Positions 1 through 12,176 of a DNA stretch of 64,000 nucleotides are shown here, one piece after another. How positions within the stretch are numbered: position 1 is the stretch's first letter; every line of letters begins with the position of its first letter. The stretch lies in contig NZ_MARB01000013.1 of the NCBI RefSeq assembly GCF_001715975.1, forward strand, positions 62,001 to 126,000. Direction: 5' to 3'. Under the pieces are notes generated by a model, which saw nothing but the letters and a program-made list of their open reading frames with translations, ran no database searches and was not told where the DNA came from. Position numbers and translations under genes: made by a program. Source of the stretch: Candidatus Thiodiazotropha endolucinida. GTDB lineage: Bacteria; Pseudomonadota; Gammaproteobacteria; Chromatiales; Chromatiaceae.

Positions 1-504
1 CTGAATGATCGGAGTGCGTTCGCCCGTCTATATCAACTCACGTCGCCAAAACTGTACGGTGTTGTACTGCATATCCTGAACAGAGAGGCGACTGCGCAAG
101 AGTGCCTGCAGGATACTTATATCAAGATCTGGAACAACGCGGAAAGTTATCGGACCCACCTGGCGGCACCGATGACCTGGATGACGACAATTGCTCGTAA
201 CCAGGCGCTTGATCATCTACGGCGATGTCAGCGAGAGGTGATGGAGTCTGATGGCTATAGCTTCATAGAACAGATAGACACACAGCCTCTACCGTTGGAA
301 TTTTGTTCACATAGCAAAGAGAAAACCCAACTTATGGCCTGCTTGGATCAACTGAATGAAAACCAGCGACAGATGATCAGTCTGGCCTATTTCAGAGGCC
401 TCACACACAGTGAACTTGCCAGCCGGACCAATACACCGATAGGTACTGTCAAGACACAGATTCGCAGAGGCCTGGAACAACTGAGGGGGTGCCTGGAAAC
501 ATGA
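1..504 (+). CDS. ECF-type RNA polymerase sigma factor, 5' end outside the window
   Basis: The reading frame is open from base 1, so the gene starts upstream of the window. About 167 residues remain. An N-terminal sigma-70 region 2 is visible (YIKIWNNAESYR, then TWMTTIARNQALDHLRR), followed by a region 4 helix-turn-helix (LDQLNENQRQMISLAYFRGL, then ELASRTNTPIGTVKTQIRRG). The length and lack of region 3 fit extracytoplasmic-function sigma factors, which direct RNA polymerase to stress or envelope promoters. No anti-sigma gene follows: the next gene is convergent and ends 33 bp downstream. The target regulon cannot be told from the sequence. Family assignment is secure; subgroup is not. Confidence 0.85.
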   Translation: MNDRSAFARLYQLTSPKLYGVVLHILNREATAQECLQDTYIKIWNNAESYRTHLAAPMTWMTTIARNQALDHLRRCQREVMESDGYSFIEQIDTQPLPLEFCSHSKEKTQLMACLDQLNENQRQMISLAYFRGLTHSELASRTNTPIGTVKTQIRRGLEQLRGCLET

Positions 505-536
505 CTTCGGGTGTGAACACCACACTCTGGCTGCAA

Positions 537-1211
537 CTACTCATCCCCCCACATCCGCAACAGATTTGCATAGGACTTGTCCACCAAACCGGTGCTCTCT
601 GTGTCCGACGCCGTTGCCAACAGATGCTCCCTGGCTTGATCCAGTTCATACAACAGCTCGCGTTGCGCCGGATCCCGCACGTAACTTTGAATCCAAGCCA
701 GCGCCACCAAGCGTTCTCCCTTGGTCACCTCAGCGACATGGTGCAGACTCGATGAGGGATAGATCACCGCACTGCCCGCAGGTAACTTTACCCGTTTCTC
801 TCCAAATGTGGTGCGCACCACCAACTCCCCACCCTCATAGGTCTCGGGTTCGCGCAGGAAGATTGTCATTGAGACGTCGCTGCGAAAGCGTTGTCCGCTG
901 AGCCCCATCAACGGGTCATCCACATGGTCGCCATAGGTCATGCCCGGTTGGTAGCGGGCGAAAATCGGATCTGCCATGCGGTATGGCAGGACCGCAGAAC
1001 GAAAGGTCTCATTATTCGCCATGGCACTGGTGAGTATTCGGATCAGCAGCTCCATCTGCCTTGGCTCACCCTTCAACTCCTGGTTGTTTTTCACCCGCTG
1101 TGCCGCTTTACCTGCAGTCAACTTACCATCGACGAATTCCGCCTGCGCCAATATTTGATCGATCTTGTCCAACTGCGCCTGCTGTAAAAGATCATCGATT
1201 TCCACCAGCAT
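537..1211 (-). CDS. Fe(II)/2-oxoglutarate-dependent PKHD-type hydroxylase (PiuC/YbiX family)
   Basis: 225 residues, the usual length of PiuC/YbiX. The iron-binding triad of the 2-oxoglutarate dioxygenase fold is visible as H96-x-D98 in YGDHVDDPL and H157 in YPSSSLHHV, with the 2-oxoglutarate-binding Arg in GERLVALAW. The family motifs VKNNQEL and YEGGELVV are also present. I chose the ATG at 1211 because AAGGAG lies 6-7 bases before it; the frame is open further upstream, but that part overlaps the preceding gene and does not look like the family. In other bacteria the family is often iron-regulated and linked to siderophore uptake; nothing here shows its substrate. It follows the receiver-like gene by 10 bp on the same strand, so the two are probably co-transcribed. 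Confidence 0.9.
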   Translation of the reverse strand: MLVEIDDLLQQAQLDKIDQILAQAEFVDGKLTAGKAAQRVKNNQELKGEPRQMELLIRILTSAMANNETFRSAVLPYRMADPIFARYQPGMTYGDHVDDPLMGLSGQRFRSDVSMTIFLREPETYEGGELVVRTTFGEKRVKLPAGSAVIYPSSSLHHVAEVTKGERLVALAWIQSYVRDPAQRELLYELDQAREHLLATASDTESTGLVDKSYANLLRMWGDE

Positions 1212-1221
1212 CCGCTTCTCC

Positions 1222-1596
1222 TTACAGATTCTCCAACACGGCCTGCATGCCTGACTCATTGAGGGGGAAGGTTAAAACAGCATGCACAGGATAGCGTTGT
1301 TTCACTTTCTCTAAATTATCCAGGTGCTTTTTATCCAACAACACGATCACCTTCGCATTCGCCTGATAACGCTGAAGCGTGGCGAGCAGGGATTCTAGAT
1401 TACTGAGTCGATCGCGAAATTGAGGATCGGCATAAAACTCCGCCACAACAACGCTGGGTCTGTGCCGCTTCAGCCATGCCTGCGCCTTGCGAACCGAATT
1501 CACCATCTCCACTCGATAGCCATAGCGTTGATAGAGAGGCACCAAGTTTGGATATCCTCCAAGCTCGACCAATGCAAGTAATTCCCGATCATCCAT
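1222..1596 (-). CDS. Receiver-domain-like protein, degenerate
   Basis: 124 residues with a CheY-like alternation of hydrophobic strands and amphipathic helices: YGYRVEMVNSVRKAQAWLKR, then PSVVVAEFYADPQF, then AKVIVLLDKK and a final VHAVLTFPLNESGMQAVL. The position where a phospho-accepting Asp would sit (VVVAEF) carries Glu rather than a clear DxxM/DxxL, so phosphorylation is doubtful. Upstream in-frame codons to 1629 exist, but MDDRELL is the more natural start. It precedes the PiuC-like gene by 10 bp in the same direction. Function unknown; this could be a stand-alone pseudo-receiver. Confidence 0.6.
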   Translation of the reverse strand: MDDRELLALVELGGYPNLVPLYQRYGYRVEMVNSVRKAQAWLKRHRPSVVVAEFYADPQFRDRLSNLESLLATLQRYQANAKVIVLLDKKHLDNLEKVKQRYPVHAVLTFPLNESGMQAVLENL

Positions 1597-1703
1597 ATGC
1601 TTGATTTTACCTCTCTGGAGCCTGATCATAGCTACTGAAGCCCTGATCGAGGCAGAGGCTTCTCAACGGAATCACCAAGTAGTTTTTTTATTTTTACAGG
1701 GTC

Positions 1704-2033
1704 ATGCAACTTAATCTGATTATCGATGACTGGTCAATGGACCTGAAGATCCCCGATGGTTATCTTGAAGCCATGCGCACCTCCTTCGACAACATGGATA
1801 AAGACATGGACAGGGGTTGGCAAATTGGCCAAAGATGGGTAAAAAACCCTAATCCAATTCAACGCTGCCAACTGGTCGCCGGTAAGTTGCTGACCGCCCT
1901 GGAAAGCGATAATGAACAACTCGCATTGATGATGGGCGGCTATATCCTGTCCCGAATGCCAAATGTCAAACAGGTTGTCATCGACAATACCGGTGTTCCG
2001 GAAGAGACTAGCTTCAACACCCAGACGTCATAA
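1704..2033 (+). CDS. Conserved hypothetical protein, 109 residues
   Basis: A short soluble, acidic and mostly helical protein. Notable parts are an N-terminal MQLNLIIDDWSMDLKIPDGY and a central MDRGWQIGQRWVKNPNPIQR. There is no signal peptide, membrane segment or recognisable catalytic motif. An AGGG lies close upstream of the ATG. The gene is divergent from the receiver-like gene and convergent with the next one (17 bp gap). I do not recognise the family. The coherent composition and clean intergenic placement support a real gene. Confidence 0.65.
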   Translation: MQLNLIIDDWSMDLKIPDGYLEAMRTSFDNMDKDMDRGWQIGQRWVKNPNPIQRCQLVAGKLLTALESDNEQLALMMGGYILSRMPNVKQVVIDNTGVPEETSFNTQTS

Positions 2034-2049
2034 ACAGGCTGCCGCTCAA

Positions 2050-3126
2050 TTACAGCTTGTTGCCCTCCAGCAAAGACTTGATATCGACCCGGGCCTGATC
2101 CGGCTGCTCACGGTGAATCTTCAGCACTTCGCCAGCCAATGCCGACCAGTGTTCCCTGCCCTCCTGTATGGACACTTTCAGGGGCTGCCAATCACCCTCT
2201 GCATGCCATCTCTCGTAGGCGGTGATGAGACTGGGAAAGAGGGTTTTGCGCATACCGCTAAGCCCACCGACAAAGAAATGGACCGAGGCGCGATCTTCCC
2301 GCTCGATCAGGCGAGGCAGCGTAATCTGACAGTCTGCCCAATGATCACGTACCGCACGCGCCATCAATTCAGCCGGTGAACGCCCAAGCGCCGTCAGTAG
2401 CTGATTCCATTCCTCGCCCAGCAGTTTCCCCGCATGATACTCACCCTGCTCATGCAGTAGAACCACATCCAACTCCTGTTCCACCATCTGATCGAGGGCA
2501 TGCTCAAGATCATCCTCAAAATCGTAATAGGCAAATGCCCGGCCCATGGCATTGTCCGGGCGGTGCCAACGCCAGTTTTCCAGCTTCTCCCATAGCAGGC
2601 GCCGGAACGACTCTTGACGGATGAAGATTCGATTGCCTTGACACATTGCCGCAGGGGCCATCAGATCACGTGCCAGTTCACGCCCGGCGACCCATACAGA
2701 GGCACCACCGGGCTCTTCCCTGCGTTCCAGATGACCGAGGAAAAAGAGGGGCTTGTTCCTGGAACCATAGCCCGCGCTATAGACCAGACCAAAGGGATCG
2801 AGCAGTTCATTGATCCGATCCACATCAAAGGGATCGAATAACCGGCCTGCAAACGGCAGTGGTGTGAAATCGTCATCGCTGAGGGAATCCCAAAGCTGCT
2901 CCCGCCTTGTCAGCCACTCGCCTACCGATTCGTTGGTCAACGATGCTCCGTAGTCGAGTCCATTCTCCCAGCGGTAGTATTCGCGCATTTTCAACAGGTA
3001 GGTACAGAGACCATAGTCGGCGCCATGACGCGCATCCGAGATATGACAATTCCGTTGAACGGCACAACAGAATTGGCTTAACGAGCCCTTCACTGGTGTG
3101 CCTTGCGGTAAAGATATTGAGGACAA
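2050..3126 (-). CDS. Conserved hypothetical protein, 358 residues (possibly the Sfum_1244-type family)
   Basis: A full-length soluble protein. The N-terminal block CHISDARHGADYGLCTYLLK followed by MREYYRWE looks strongly conserved, with paired Cys/His residues that could bind metal. The C-terminal half has a Cys in DHWADCQITLP and a segment ASVHFFVGGLSGMRKTLFPS. No transmembrane segment or signal peptide is seen. I associate the N-terminal block with a family named after Sfum_1244 in public annotation, but that is memory and not a search. It is transcribed away from truD, with a 219-bp gap upstream that should hold its promoter. Function unknown. Confidence 0.75.
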   Translation of the reverse strand: MSSISLPQGTPVKGSLSQFCCAVQRNCHISDARHGADYGLCTYLLKMREYYRWENGLDYGASLTNESVGEWLTRREQLWDSLSDDDFTPLPFAGRLFDPFDVDRINELLDPFGLVYSAGYGSRNKPLFFLGHLERREEPGGASVWVAGRELARDLMAPAAMCQGNRIFIRQESFRRLLWEKLENWRWHRPDNAMGRAFAYYDFEDDLEHALDQMVEQELDVVLLHEQGEYHAGKLLGEEWNQLLTALGRSPAELMARAVRDHWADCQITLPRLIEREDRASVHFFVGGLSGMRKTLFPSLITAYERWHAEGDWQPLKVSIQEGREHWSALAGEVLKIHREQPDQARVDIKSLLEGNKL

Positions 3127-3345
3127 ACACTATTGGTGAATCTCATATTCCTGCATCCTCACCTATGTGCAATAGAGTCGGGTATATGGCTGTCATTGAT
3201 TCTGAAGATTCTGACTCTCAATAGCAATCCTATCCCGACAGAGGCCTTTTACCACCCCTATTCTTCAGGGTATTCAATGAGCGGGTAAAATGCGAAGAAA
3301 AACAGGTTGTTTCGATTCACCCAAAACGGCCGGCAACAGATCCGA

Positions 3346-4389
3346 TCAATAGTCGACCAGTTCACGCAACAATACCGTAGCGAAGCTCCCTGCAGGCAGA
3401 AAAAAACTCAATTCCAGGCACCCATCTCCGCCAAACTGCCATGCGAGATCATGCAAACGTATCCGCAGTGGTCTTCGTTCCTGTTCCAGGCCTACGAATT
3501 CGAGACCATGACGCCATGCCTCGAAGTCCAATAGTACCTTCGCCTCAAGTTCAGCGGCCTGACCGCTGACCAAAGGACGGCCACGCCCCCACATAGGCCC
3601 GCTTGGATGAATATCCTGCAACTGACAACGTCGTGAAAGATCGGCGCTCTGTTCCGGTTCATCGGCAAACCCTGCCCGACTACCATCAAGCTTGAAGTAA
3701 TCACCCTGCAGCGGCATGTTCCAGCACCCCTGCTCAATGCGTTCAGCCAGAACCTGATTGAAAAGTTGAGATCGCACCGCTGAGATCACCAATCCGCGCA
3801 TCTGCCTCTTCATTTGCGGCCTGGTTCGAGAAAAGAGCTGCTCAGCCAGAGTAAGATTCTGGTAATCATGGCCAAAACGCTGTTCACCGAAGTAGTTAGG
3901 CATGCCTAGCTCCCGCAACAGGGTCAGTCGACGTACCAGTTCCTTCTTGTCGACACTGAGATCCCGAATGCGGATTTGAAAACGATTTCCCCGCAGGGCC
4001 CCCCGGCGCAGCTTGCGGCGATGCCGATGCACCTGCAGAATCTCTACTAGATCACTCTCCAGCTGCCCCCATTCCGGCTCGGGGCGTCCCGCCATGCGTA
4101 GGGAGAACCACTGGGTCGTCACCGCATGCCGGTCTTTCATGCCCGCATAACTGACGTCATTACCGGGGATGCCTGCCAGCCTGGCCAATTGCCCGGCCAA
4201 CCAGTGAGTATTGGTCTGCCGCTTTTTGACATGCAACAGCAGGTGCTCACCCCCTCCGTCAGGTTCGAAGCCCAGTATCTCGTCTACCTGAAAATCGTCA
4301 GGGGTAGTGCGTATCACCCCACTTCCAAGCGTAGGACCGCTTGCGCACGGCATCTTTTCAAGGGGCTGCCAAGGAGGTTCAGTCGACAA
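3346..4389 (-). CDS. truD: tRNA pseudouridine(13) synthase TruD
   Basis: TruD converts U13 of tRNA-Glu to pseudouridine. Signature blocks are all present: DDFQVDEILGFEPDGGGEHL, the catalytic-Asp motif YAGMKDRHAVTTQWFS, RHRRKLRRGALRGNRFQIR, MPNYFGEQRFGHD and the C-terminal LPAGSFATVLLRELV. The start is uncertain. An ATG at 4353 gives 335 residues, but the TTG at 4389 gives 347, nearer the E. coli length (349), and adds the stretch that family members carry before LGSGVIR. With the TTG start the gene overlaps the end of ispF by 11 bp, suggesting translational coupling. The ispF-truD order is typical of gammaproteobacteria. Confidence 0.93.
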   Translation of the reverse strand: MSTEPPWQPLEKMPCASGPTLGSGVIRTTPDDFQVDEILGFEPDGGGEHLLLHVKKRQTNTHWLAGQLARLAGIPGNDVSYAGMKDRHAVTTQWFSLRMAGRPEPEWGQLESDLVEILQVHRHRRKLRRGALRGNRFQIRIRDLSVDKKELVRRLTLLRELGMPNYFGEQRFGHDYQNLTLAEQLFSRTRPQMKRQMRGLVISAVRSQLFNQVLAERIEQGCWNMPLQGDYFKLDGSRAGFADEPEQSADLSRRCQLQDIHPSGPMWGRGRPLVSGQAAELEAKVLLDFEAWRHGLEFVGLEQERRPLRIRLHDLAWQFGGDGCLELSFFLPAGSFATVLLRELVDY

Positions 4390-4873
4390 GCCTAGGCTCC
4401 TCCAACAACACAGTAGCCAGGGCGGCGATGCCTTCACCGCGACCGGTAAATCCCATGCCTTCGGTGGTGGTCGCCTTGATATTGATGCGTTGCTCCTCAA
4501 GCTGCAGATCCCCGGCCAAACAGTCGCGCATGGCATCCAAATAGGGAGCCAGTTTTGGCTGTTGGGCGATAATAGTCATATCCGCATTGGACACCTGTAA
4601 ACCCTTGCTGTGGAGTTGTTCCATCACCCGCCGCAACAGTATCCGGCTATCGATCCCGGCATAGGACGGATCGTCATCGGGAAAGTGTCTGCCGATATCG
4701 CCAAGTCCGGCCGCGCCCAGCAGGGCATCACACAGGGCATGAATCAGAACATCCCCGTCCGAATGGGCCTTCAAGCCCTGATCATGGGGCACTTCTATAC
4801 CCCCGAGCACAAGGTGCGAACCGGGTTCAAATCGATGGGCATCATAACCCTGTCCTATACGCATGCGTGTCAC
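4379..4873 (-). CDS. ispF: 2-C-methyl-D-erythritol 2,4-cyclodiphosphate synthase IspF
   Basis: IspF forms the cyclic diphosphate of the MEP isoprenoid pathway from the phosphorylated CDP-methylerythritol. 164 residues, normal length. Visible motifs are the N-terminal RIGQGYDAHRF with the metal ligands Asp and His, LKAHSDGDVLIHALCDALLG, IGRHFPDDDP and the C-terminal KATTTEGMGFTGRGEGIAA. It normally follows ispD directly. Here the two are separated by an oppositely oriented HDOD gene and an inverted-repeat element, so ispF must have its own promoter in the 114-bp gap to that divergent gene. Confidence 0.97.
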   Translation of the reverse strand: MTRMRIGQGYDAHRFEPGSHLVLGGIEVPHDQGLKAHSDGDVLIHALCDALLGAAGLGDIGRHFPDDDPSYAGIDSRILLRRVMEQLHSKGLQVSNADMTIIAQQPKLAPYLDAMRDCLAGDLQLEEQRINIKATTTEGMGFTGRGEGIAALATVLLEEPRLVD

Positions 4874-4987
4874 CCCACCTTAAAGTGTCATAGTGTAGTG
4901 TCGATAGTATTTTCTGACATTGTACGTAAAGCTCAGGTTAAATACCGCCCGTACAATCTAAGGAACCCTCTACAGAGCGACAAGTAC

Positions 4988-6241
4988 ATGATTCAAAGAG
5001 TTACCTCAGTCACAAGCAACCGTATCAAGAGAGTGCCTCTCCTCAGAAATCTGCCCAAGCGGGTGCTGGATTATGTTTTGAGCGAAACCCATGTAGAGCA
5101 CCAAAACGCCGGGGTCGGAATTGCAACCGTGGGAGAACGGACAGAGCAGATCTATTACCTGTTGGAGGGTCAGGTCGAGGTGGTTTCAGAGGATGGAAGA
5201 CGGCTGGCCTGCCAGGCCGATCAACCATGCAGCCTCTCACCGTTGGCGGAAAAGTCACCCAATAAGGATCACATCACCAGCCTTAGCGCAGTGGACCTGC
5301 TGTGTATACCCAGGGAGCTGCATGACGCAATCAAGCGTCTTCCGCCGGTGGCCAATACCCGTACCAACCAGACCATGGAACTGAAAGATGCGCAAGGCCC
5401 GGAAGATACCCTCTACTGGGAGTTCTACGAAACAATCAAGAACGGTACGCTTGAGCTGCCCAGCATGCCCGATATCACGATGCGCATCGCCAAAGTTATC
5501 AACGACGCCAATACCGATAGTGAAGAGATCGCCCGCGTGGTGCAGGCCGATCCCACGGTTGCCGCACGGATTATCAATGTGGTTAACAGCGCCGCATACC
5601 GAGGCAAGCAACCGATCGACAATCTCCCCGATGCCGTAACCCGCCTGGGACGCTCTGTCACCCACAATCTGGTGATCAGCTTCGCCCTGGGTAAGCTTTT
5701 CAGCAGCCGCTCAAAGCCCTTGAAAAAGCGCATGGTCGATCTCTGGAAGCACCTCAGCTACGTGGCGCCCATCTGCCACGAACTGGCTCAAGTCACTCCC
5801 GGTCTGGAAAATGATCAGGCCCTGTTATGCGGCCTGTTGCACGATATCGGCGCACTCGCCATCCTCGGTGCAGCCACACGAAGACCCGAATTAGAGGGGA
5901 ATCCCAAACAGCTCGATATGATCATCGATCACTTGAAGGCTGAAGTAGGAGCAATGGTGCTACGCAAATGGGAATTTCCAGACTACTTCGTACAGGCTGC
6001 CCTGCATGCGGAGGATTGGATGGAGGATATCAGCCATGAACCCGACTACGTTGATTTGGTCGTTGTTGCCCAGTTGCATGCCTATGTCGGCACTTCCAAG
6101 ATACACACCCTTCCCCGCCTCGACCTGGTACCCGCATTTCATAAGCTGGCACTGGGCAAGCTAACCCCGAGGCACTCTATCGGCATCATAGACAATGCGA
6201 AAGAGCAGATTAGGGAGCTACGGGAACTGCTGGCGATCTGA
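4988..6241 (+). CDS. HDOD-domain signalling protein with N-terminal cyclic-nucleotide-binding-like domain
   Basis: 417 residues. Residues about 18-120 resemble a cAMP-binding-type beta barrel (TEQIYYLLEGQVEVVSEDGR), possibly degenerate. Residues about 150-350 form an HDOD domain: LPSMPDITMRIAKVINDANT, VVQADPTVAARIINVVNSAA, LGRSVTHNLVISFALGKLF and the relic HD motif LLCGLLHDIGALAIL. HDOD proteins are usually non-enzymatic signalling or scaffold proteins linked to c-di-GMP, motility or stress control. I chose the ATG at 4988 because more upstream in-frame starts lie inside ispF on the other strand. It stands alone and breaks the usual ispD-ispF pair. Confidence 0.85.
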   Translation: MIQRVTSVTSNRIKRVPLLRNLPKRVLDYVLSETHVEHQNAGVGIATVGERTEQIYYLLEGQVEVVSEDGRRLACQADQPCSLSPLAEKSPNKDHITSLSAVDLLCIPRELHDAIKRLPPVANTRTNQTMELKDAQGPEDTLYWEFYETIKNGTLELPSMPDITMRIAKVINDANTDSEEIARVVQADPTVAARIINVVNSAAYRGKQPIDNLPDAVTRLGRSVTHNLVISFALGKLFSSRSKPLKKRMVDLWKHLSYVAPICHELAQVTPGLENDQALLCGLLHDIGALAILGAATRRPELEGNPKQLDMIIDHLKAEVGAMVLRKWEFPDYFVQAALHAEDWMEDISHEPDYVDLVVVAQLHAYVGTSKIHTLPRLDLVPAFHKLALGKLTPRHSIGIIDNAKEQIRELRELLAI

Positions 6242-6256
6242 TATAGAAGAAGCAGG

Positions 6257-6429
6257 CCGCGAATGAACGCCAATCACCGCAAATGATCGCGAAAGGGTGA
6301 TTAGGCTTGATTAGTGTTAACAGGCCCTAGGACGAATTATGCCGAATGAATAATCAGTGCCATGGTATTAGTGTCACTGCCTTACTTTTTTATTAGCGTT
6401 TATTTGCGGTGATTGGCGTTCATTCGCGG
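6257..6429. repeat. 28-bp perfect inverted repeat with nested element end
   Basis: The arms 6257-6284 and 6402-6429 are exact reverse complements over 28 bases (left arm begins CCGCGAATGAACGCCAATCA). They are separated by 117 bp. Inside, at 6309-6330, lies the end sequence of the other repeat family in this window (GATTAGTGTTAACAGGCCCT). The unit sits between the convergent 3' ends of the HDOD gene and ispD, and no coding potential was seen. It is most likely a dispersed intergenic or mobile palindrome; a bidirectional terminator role is possible, although there is no clear U tract. Confidence 0.85.
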
Positions 6430-6451
6430 CTAAATCATCTTTGTCATCAAA

Positions 6452-7153
6452 TCAGTCAGAACGGGAAAGATAATCGGCGGCCAGCTGCAGGTCTTCCGGG
6501 CGAGTGATCTTGATATTGCCCGCATCGCCCTCAATCATCTTAGGCTGAAAACCTGCCAGCTCGACAGCGCTGGCGTCATCGGTCACCAATGCGCCTTTAT
6601 GGATGGCGCTTTCCAGCGCTTGGTGGAGGATACCGATTCGAAACATCTGTGGGGTCAGGGCATGCCAAAGCCCTTCCCGGGACACTGTCCCCTCCACATT
6701 GCCCTCGGCATTGACCGATTTCAGGGTATCATGAACCGGCACCCCGAGCAGACCGCCAACAGGATGATTGATCAAGGTGTCGATTAAATGATCGAGATCT
6801 TTGCGAGAGAGGCAGGGACGAGCCGCATCATGCACCAACACCCAATCCTCCACGGCAGCCTGATGCTTCAACGCCCGTAAGGCATTCAGTACTGAGTGGC
6901 AGCGCTGCTCTCCACCTTCGACACGGGAAATTCTCGCATCATCGGCAAATTCGCATTCCCCCCACAGCCCGTCACGGGCAGAAAGCGCCAGGTATATCCC
7001 TGCTATTTGGGGGTGGCACAGGAACCTCTCCAGAGTATGGTCAATGACCCGCCGCCCAGCTATGCTCAGGTACTGTTTCGGTATTTGAGCACCCATGCGT
7101 TGCCCCACGCCCGCCGCCGGCACTACCACCCAACAGCAGGGCTTGCTACTCAT
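6452..7153 (-). CDS. ispD: 2-C-methyl-D-erythritol 4-phosphate cytidylyltransferase IspD
   Basis: IspD transfers CMP from CTP to methylerythritol 4-phosphate in the MEP pathway. 233 residues. The nucleotide-binding loop is WVVVPAAGVGQRMGAQIPKQ, followed by WVLVHDAARPCLSRKDLD and the C-terminal VTDDASAVELAGFQPKMIEG and GNIKITRPEDLQLA. The first 8 bp overlap the end of ftsB, so the two are translated as a pair. This is the normal gammaproteobacterial ftsB-ispD order; ispF is displaced. Confidence 0.96.
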   Translation of the reverse strand: MSSKPCCWVVVPAAGVGQRMGAQIPKQYLSIAGRRVIDHTLERFLCHPQIAGIYLALSARDGLWGECEFADDARISRVEGGEQRCHSVLNALRALKHQAAVEDWVLVHDAARPCLSRKDLDHLIDTLINHPVGGLLGVPVHDTLKSVNAEGNVEGTVSREGLWHALTPQMFRIGILHQALESAIHKGALVTDDASAVELAGFQPKMIEGDAGNIKITRPEDLQLAADYLSRSD

Positions 7154-7439
7154 CCCCTTTCTCTTCTTCGGGAGTTATCACCTGGTAGAAAGTCTCTCCC
7201 TCTTTGATCATGCCCAGTTCACTGCGGGCACGTTCTTCAATGGCGGTCTGACCACTGCGCAGATCCTCCACTTCCGCCTGCAGGGCACGGTTTCGTTCAC
7301 GTAACCCGACCAGCTCCTTCTGCAGCTGGCTGATCTCCTGTTTCAGGTTATTGACTTCAGCCAGGCTCCCCTCGCCCACCCACAGGCGGTATTGCAGAAA
7401 AAGCAGTAGTCCGACCAGTATGGCAACCACGACTCGCAT
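7146..7439 (-). CDS. ftsB: Cell division protein FtsB
   Basis: A 97-residue bitopic membrane protein. One N-terminal membrane span (VVVAILVGLLLFLQYRLWVG) is followed by a periplasmic leucine-zipper coiled coil (LKQEISQLQKELVGLRERNR, then LQAEVEDLRSGQTAIEERAR) and the conserved end ELGMIKEGETFYQVI. FtsB forms the FtsQLB complex that activates septal peptidoglycan synthesis. It lies 23 bp after eno and overlaps ispD by 8 bp, the usual arrangement. Confidence 0.96.
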   Translation of the reverse strand: MRVVVAILVGLLLFLQYRLWVGEGSLAEVNNLKQEISQLQKELVGLRERNRALQAEVEDLRSGQTAIEERARSELGMIKEGETFYQVITPEEEKGDE

Positions 7440-7462
7440 GGGCTGGGCCTTGTCAATACTGA

Positions 7463-8770
<1,308 letters not shown>

Positions 8771-8835
8771 TCAGTAATTATATAGGGTGATATCAGTTAA
8801 TCGGGATCGTGTTACGGAAGGTGTCTGTAACAGTG

Positions 8836-11637
<2,802 letters not shown>

Positions 11638-12003
11638 ATGATGAAATTTGCTAAGGTCATGAGCGTCGCTGCTCTCGTAGCTGTCTCCACAACCGCATCT
11701 GCATGGTGGGGTGGTGGTCCAGGCTGGGGTAACCGTGGCTGGAATAATGATGGCTGGGGCGACGGCTGGGGCGATGGCTCCGGCGATTTCAGCTTTGGCA
11801 TGAGTGGCAGCGGCCGTGGTTCCGGTTATGGTCGCGGCAACAACTACTACCGCGATTACTATGGCTATGGCCCATACGGCTACGGCGCACCTTACGGCTA
11901 CGGTGCACCTTACGGCGGCTATGGCGCACCTTACGGCGCACCCTACGGCTATCCGCCTGCAGCGCCTGCTGCGCCTGCGGCACCTGCTGCACCCGCCAAA
12001 TAA
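11638..12003 (+). CDS. Secreted Gly/Tyr/Pro-rich protein, sulfur globule protein type
   Basis: 121 residues. A signal peptide ([20 protein letters not shown], cut near ASA) is followed by [13 protein letters not shown] and Gly/Asn/Trp/Asp repeats. Then come repeats of the unit YGAPYG or GYGAPYGG and a terminal (PAA)n tract ending in PAK. This matches the known make-up of sulfur globule proteins of purple sulfur bacteria and other sulfur oxidisers, which coat periplasmic sulfur inclusions. Here that assignment rests on composition and organisation alone. The gene stands alone, with a strong RBS (GAGGAA) and a strong terminator, consistent with high expression. An alternative ATG lies one codon later. 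Confidence 0.85.
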   Translation: MMKFAKVMSVAALVAVSTTASAWWGGGPGWGNRGWNNDGWGDGWGDGSGDFSFGMSGSGRGSGYGRGNNYYRDYYGYGPYGYGAPYGYGAPYGGYGAPYGAPYGYPPAAPAAPAAPAAPAK

Positions 12004-12022
12004 GCGGTCAGCCAATAGCGCA

Positions 12023-12056
12023 TAAAAAAAGCCGGCCTAATGGCCGGCTTTTTTTA
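12023..12056 (+). terminator. Strong intrinsic terminator after the sulfur-globule gene
   Basis: A stem GCCGGCC/GGCCGGC with a TAAT loop at 12031-12048 is flanked by seven A bases and seven T bases that extend the pairing, followed by the T tract. This is a textbook rho-independent terminator that would also work in reverse. Confidence 0.92.
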
Positions 12057-12094
12057 TGCAATATGATCTAAGATAATTAAATGTTTAAAATTAC

Positions 12095-12108
12095 TTGATC
12101 CGGATCAA
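12095..12108. promoter_or_regulatory. Perfect FNR box upstream of fnr
   Basis: TTGATCCGGATCAA is an exact match to the FNR consensus TTGAT-N4-ATCAA. It lies about 70-80 bp before the fnr start codon, so FNR probably regulates its own gene. Autoregulation is an inference from the site. Confidence 0.85.
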
Positions 12109-12176
12109 GAACTTCTGGAAAAATAGAAGCGAGAAGAAGCATCTGACAAGAATGCACCCTTAGCTGGAGCGGTTCC

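Noticed and set aside
11804-12025. Other-frame ORFs inside the sulfur-globule gene (Thr/Ala/His-rich and Cys/Arg-rich)
   Set aside because: They arise from the repetitive DNA of the secreted protein read in other frames or on the other strand.
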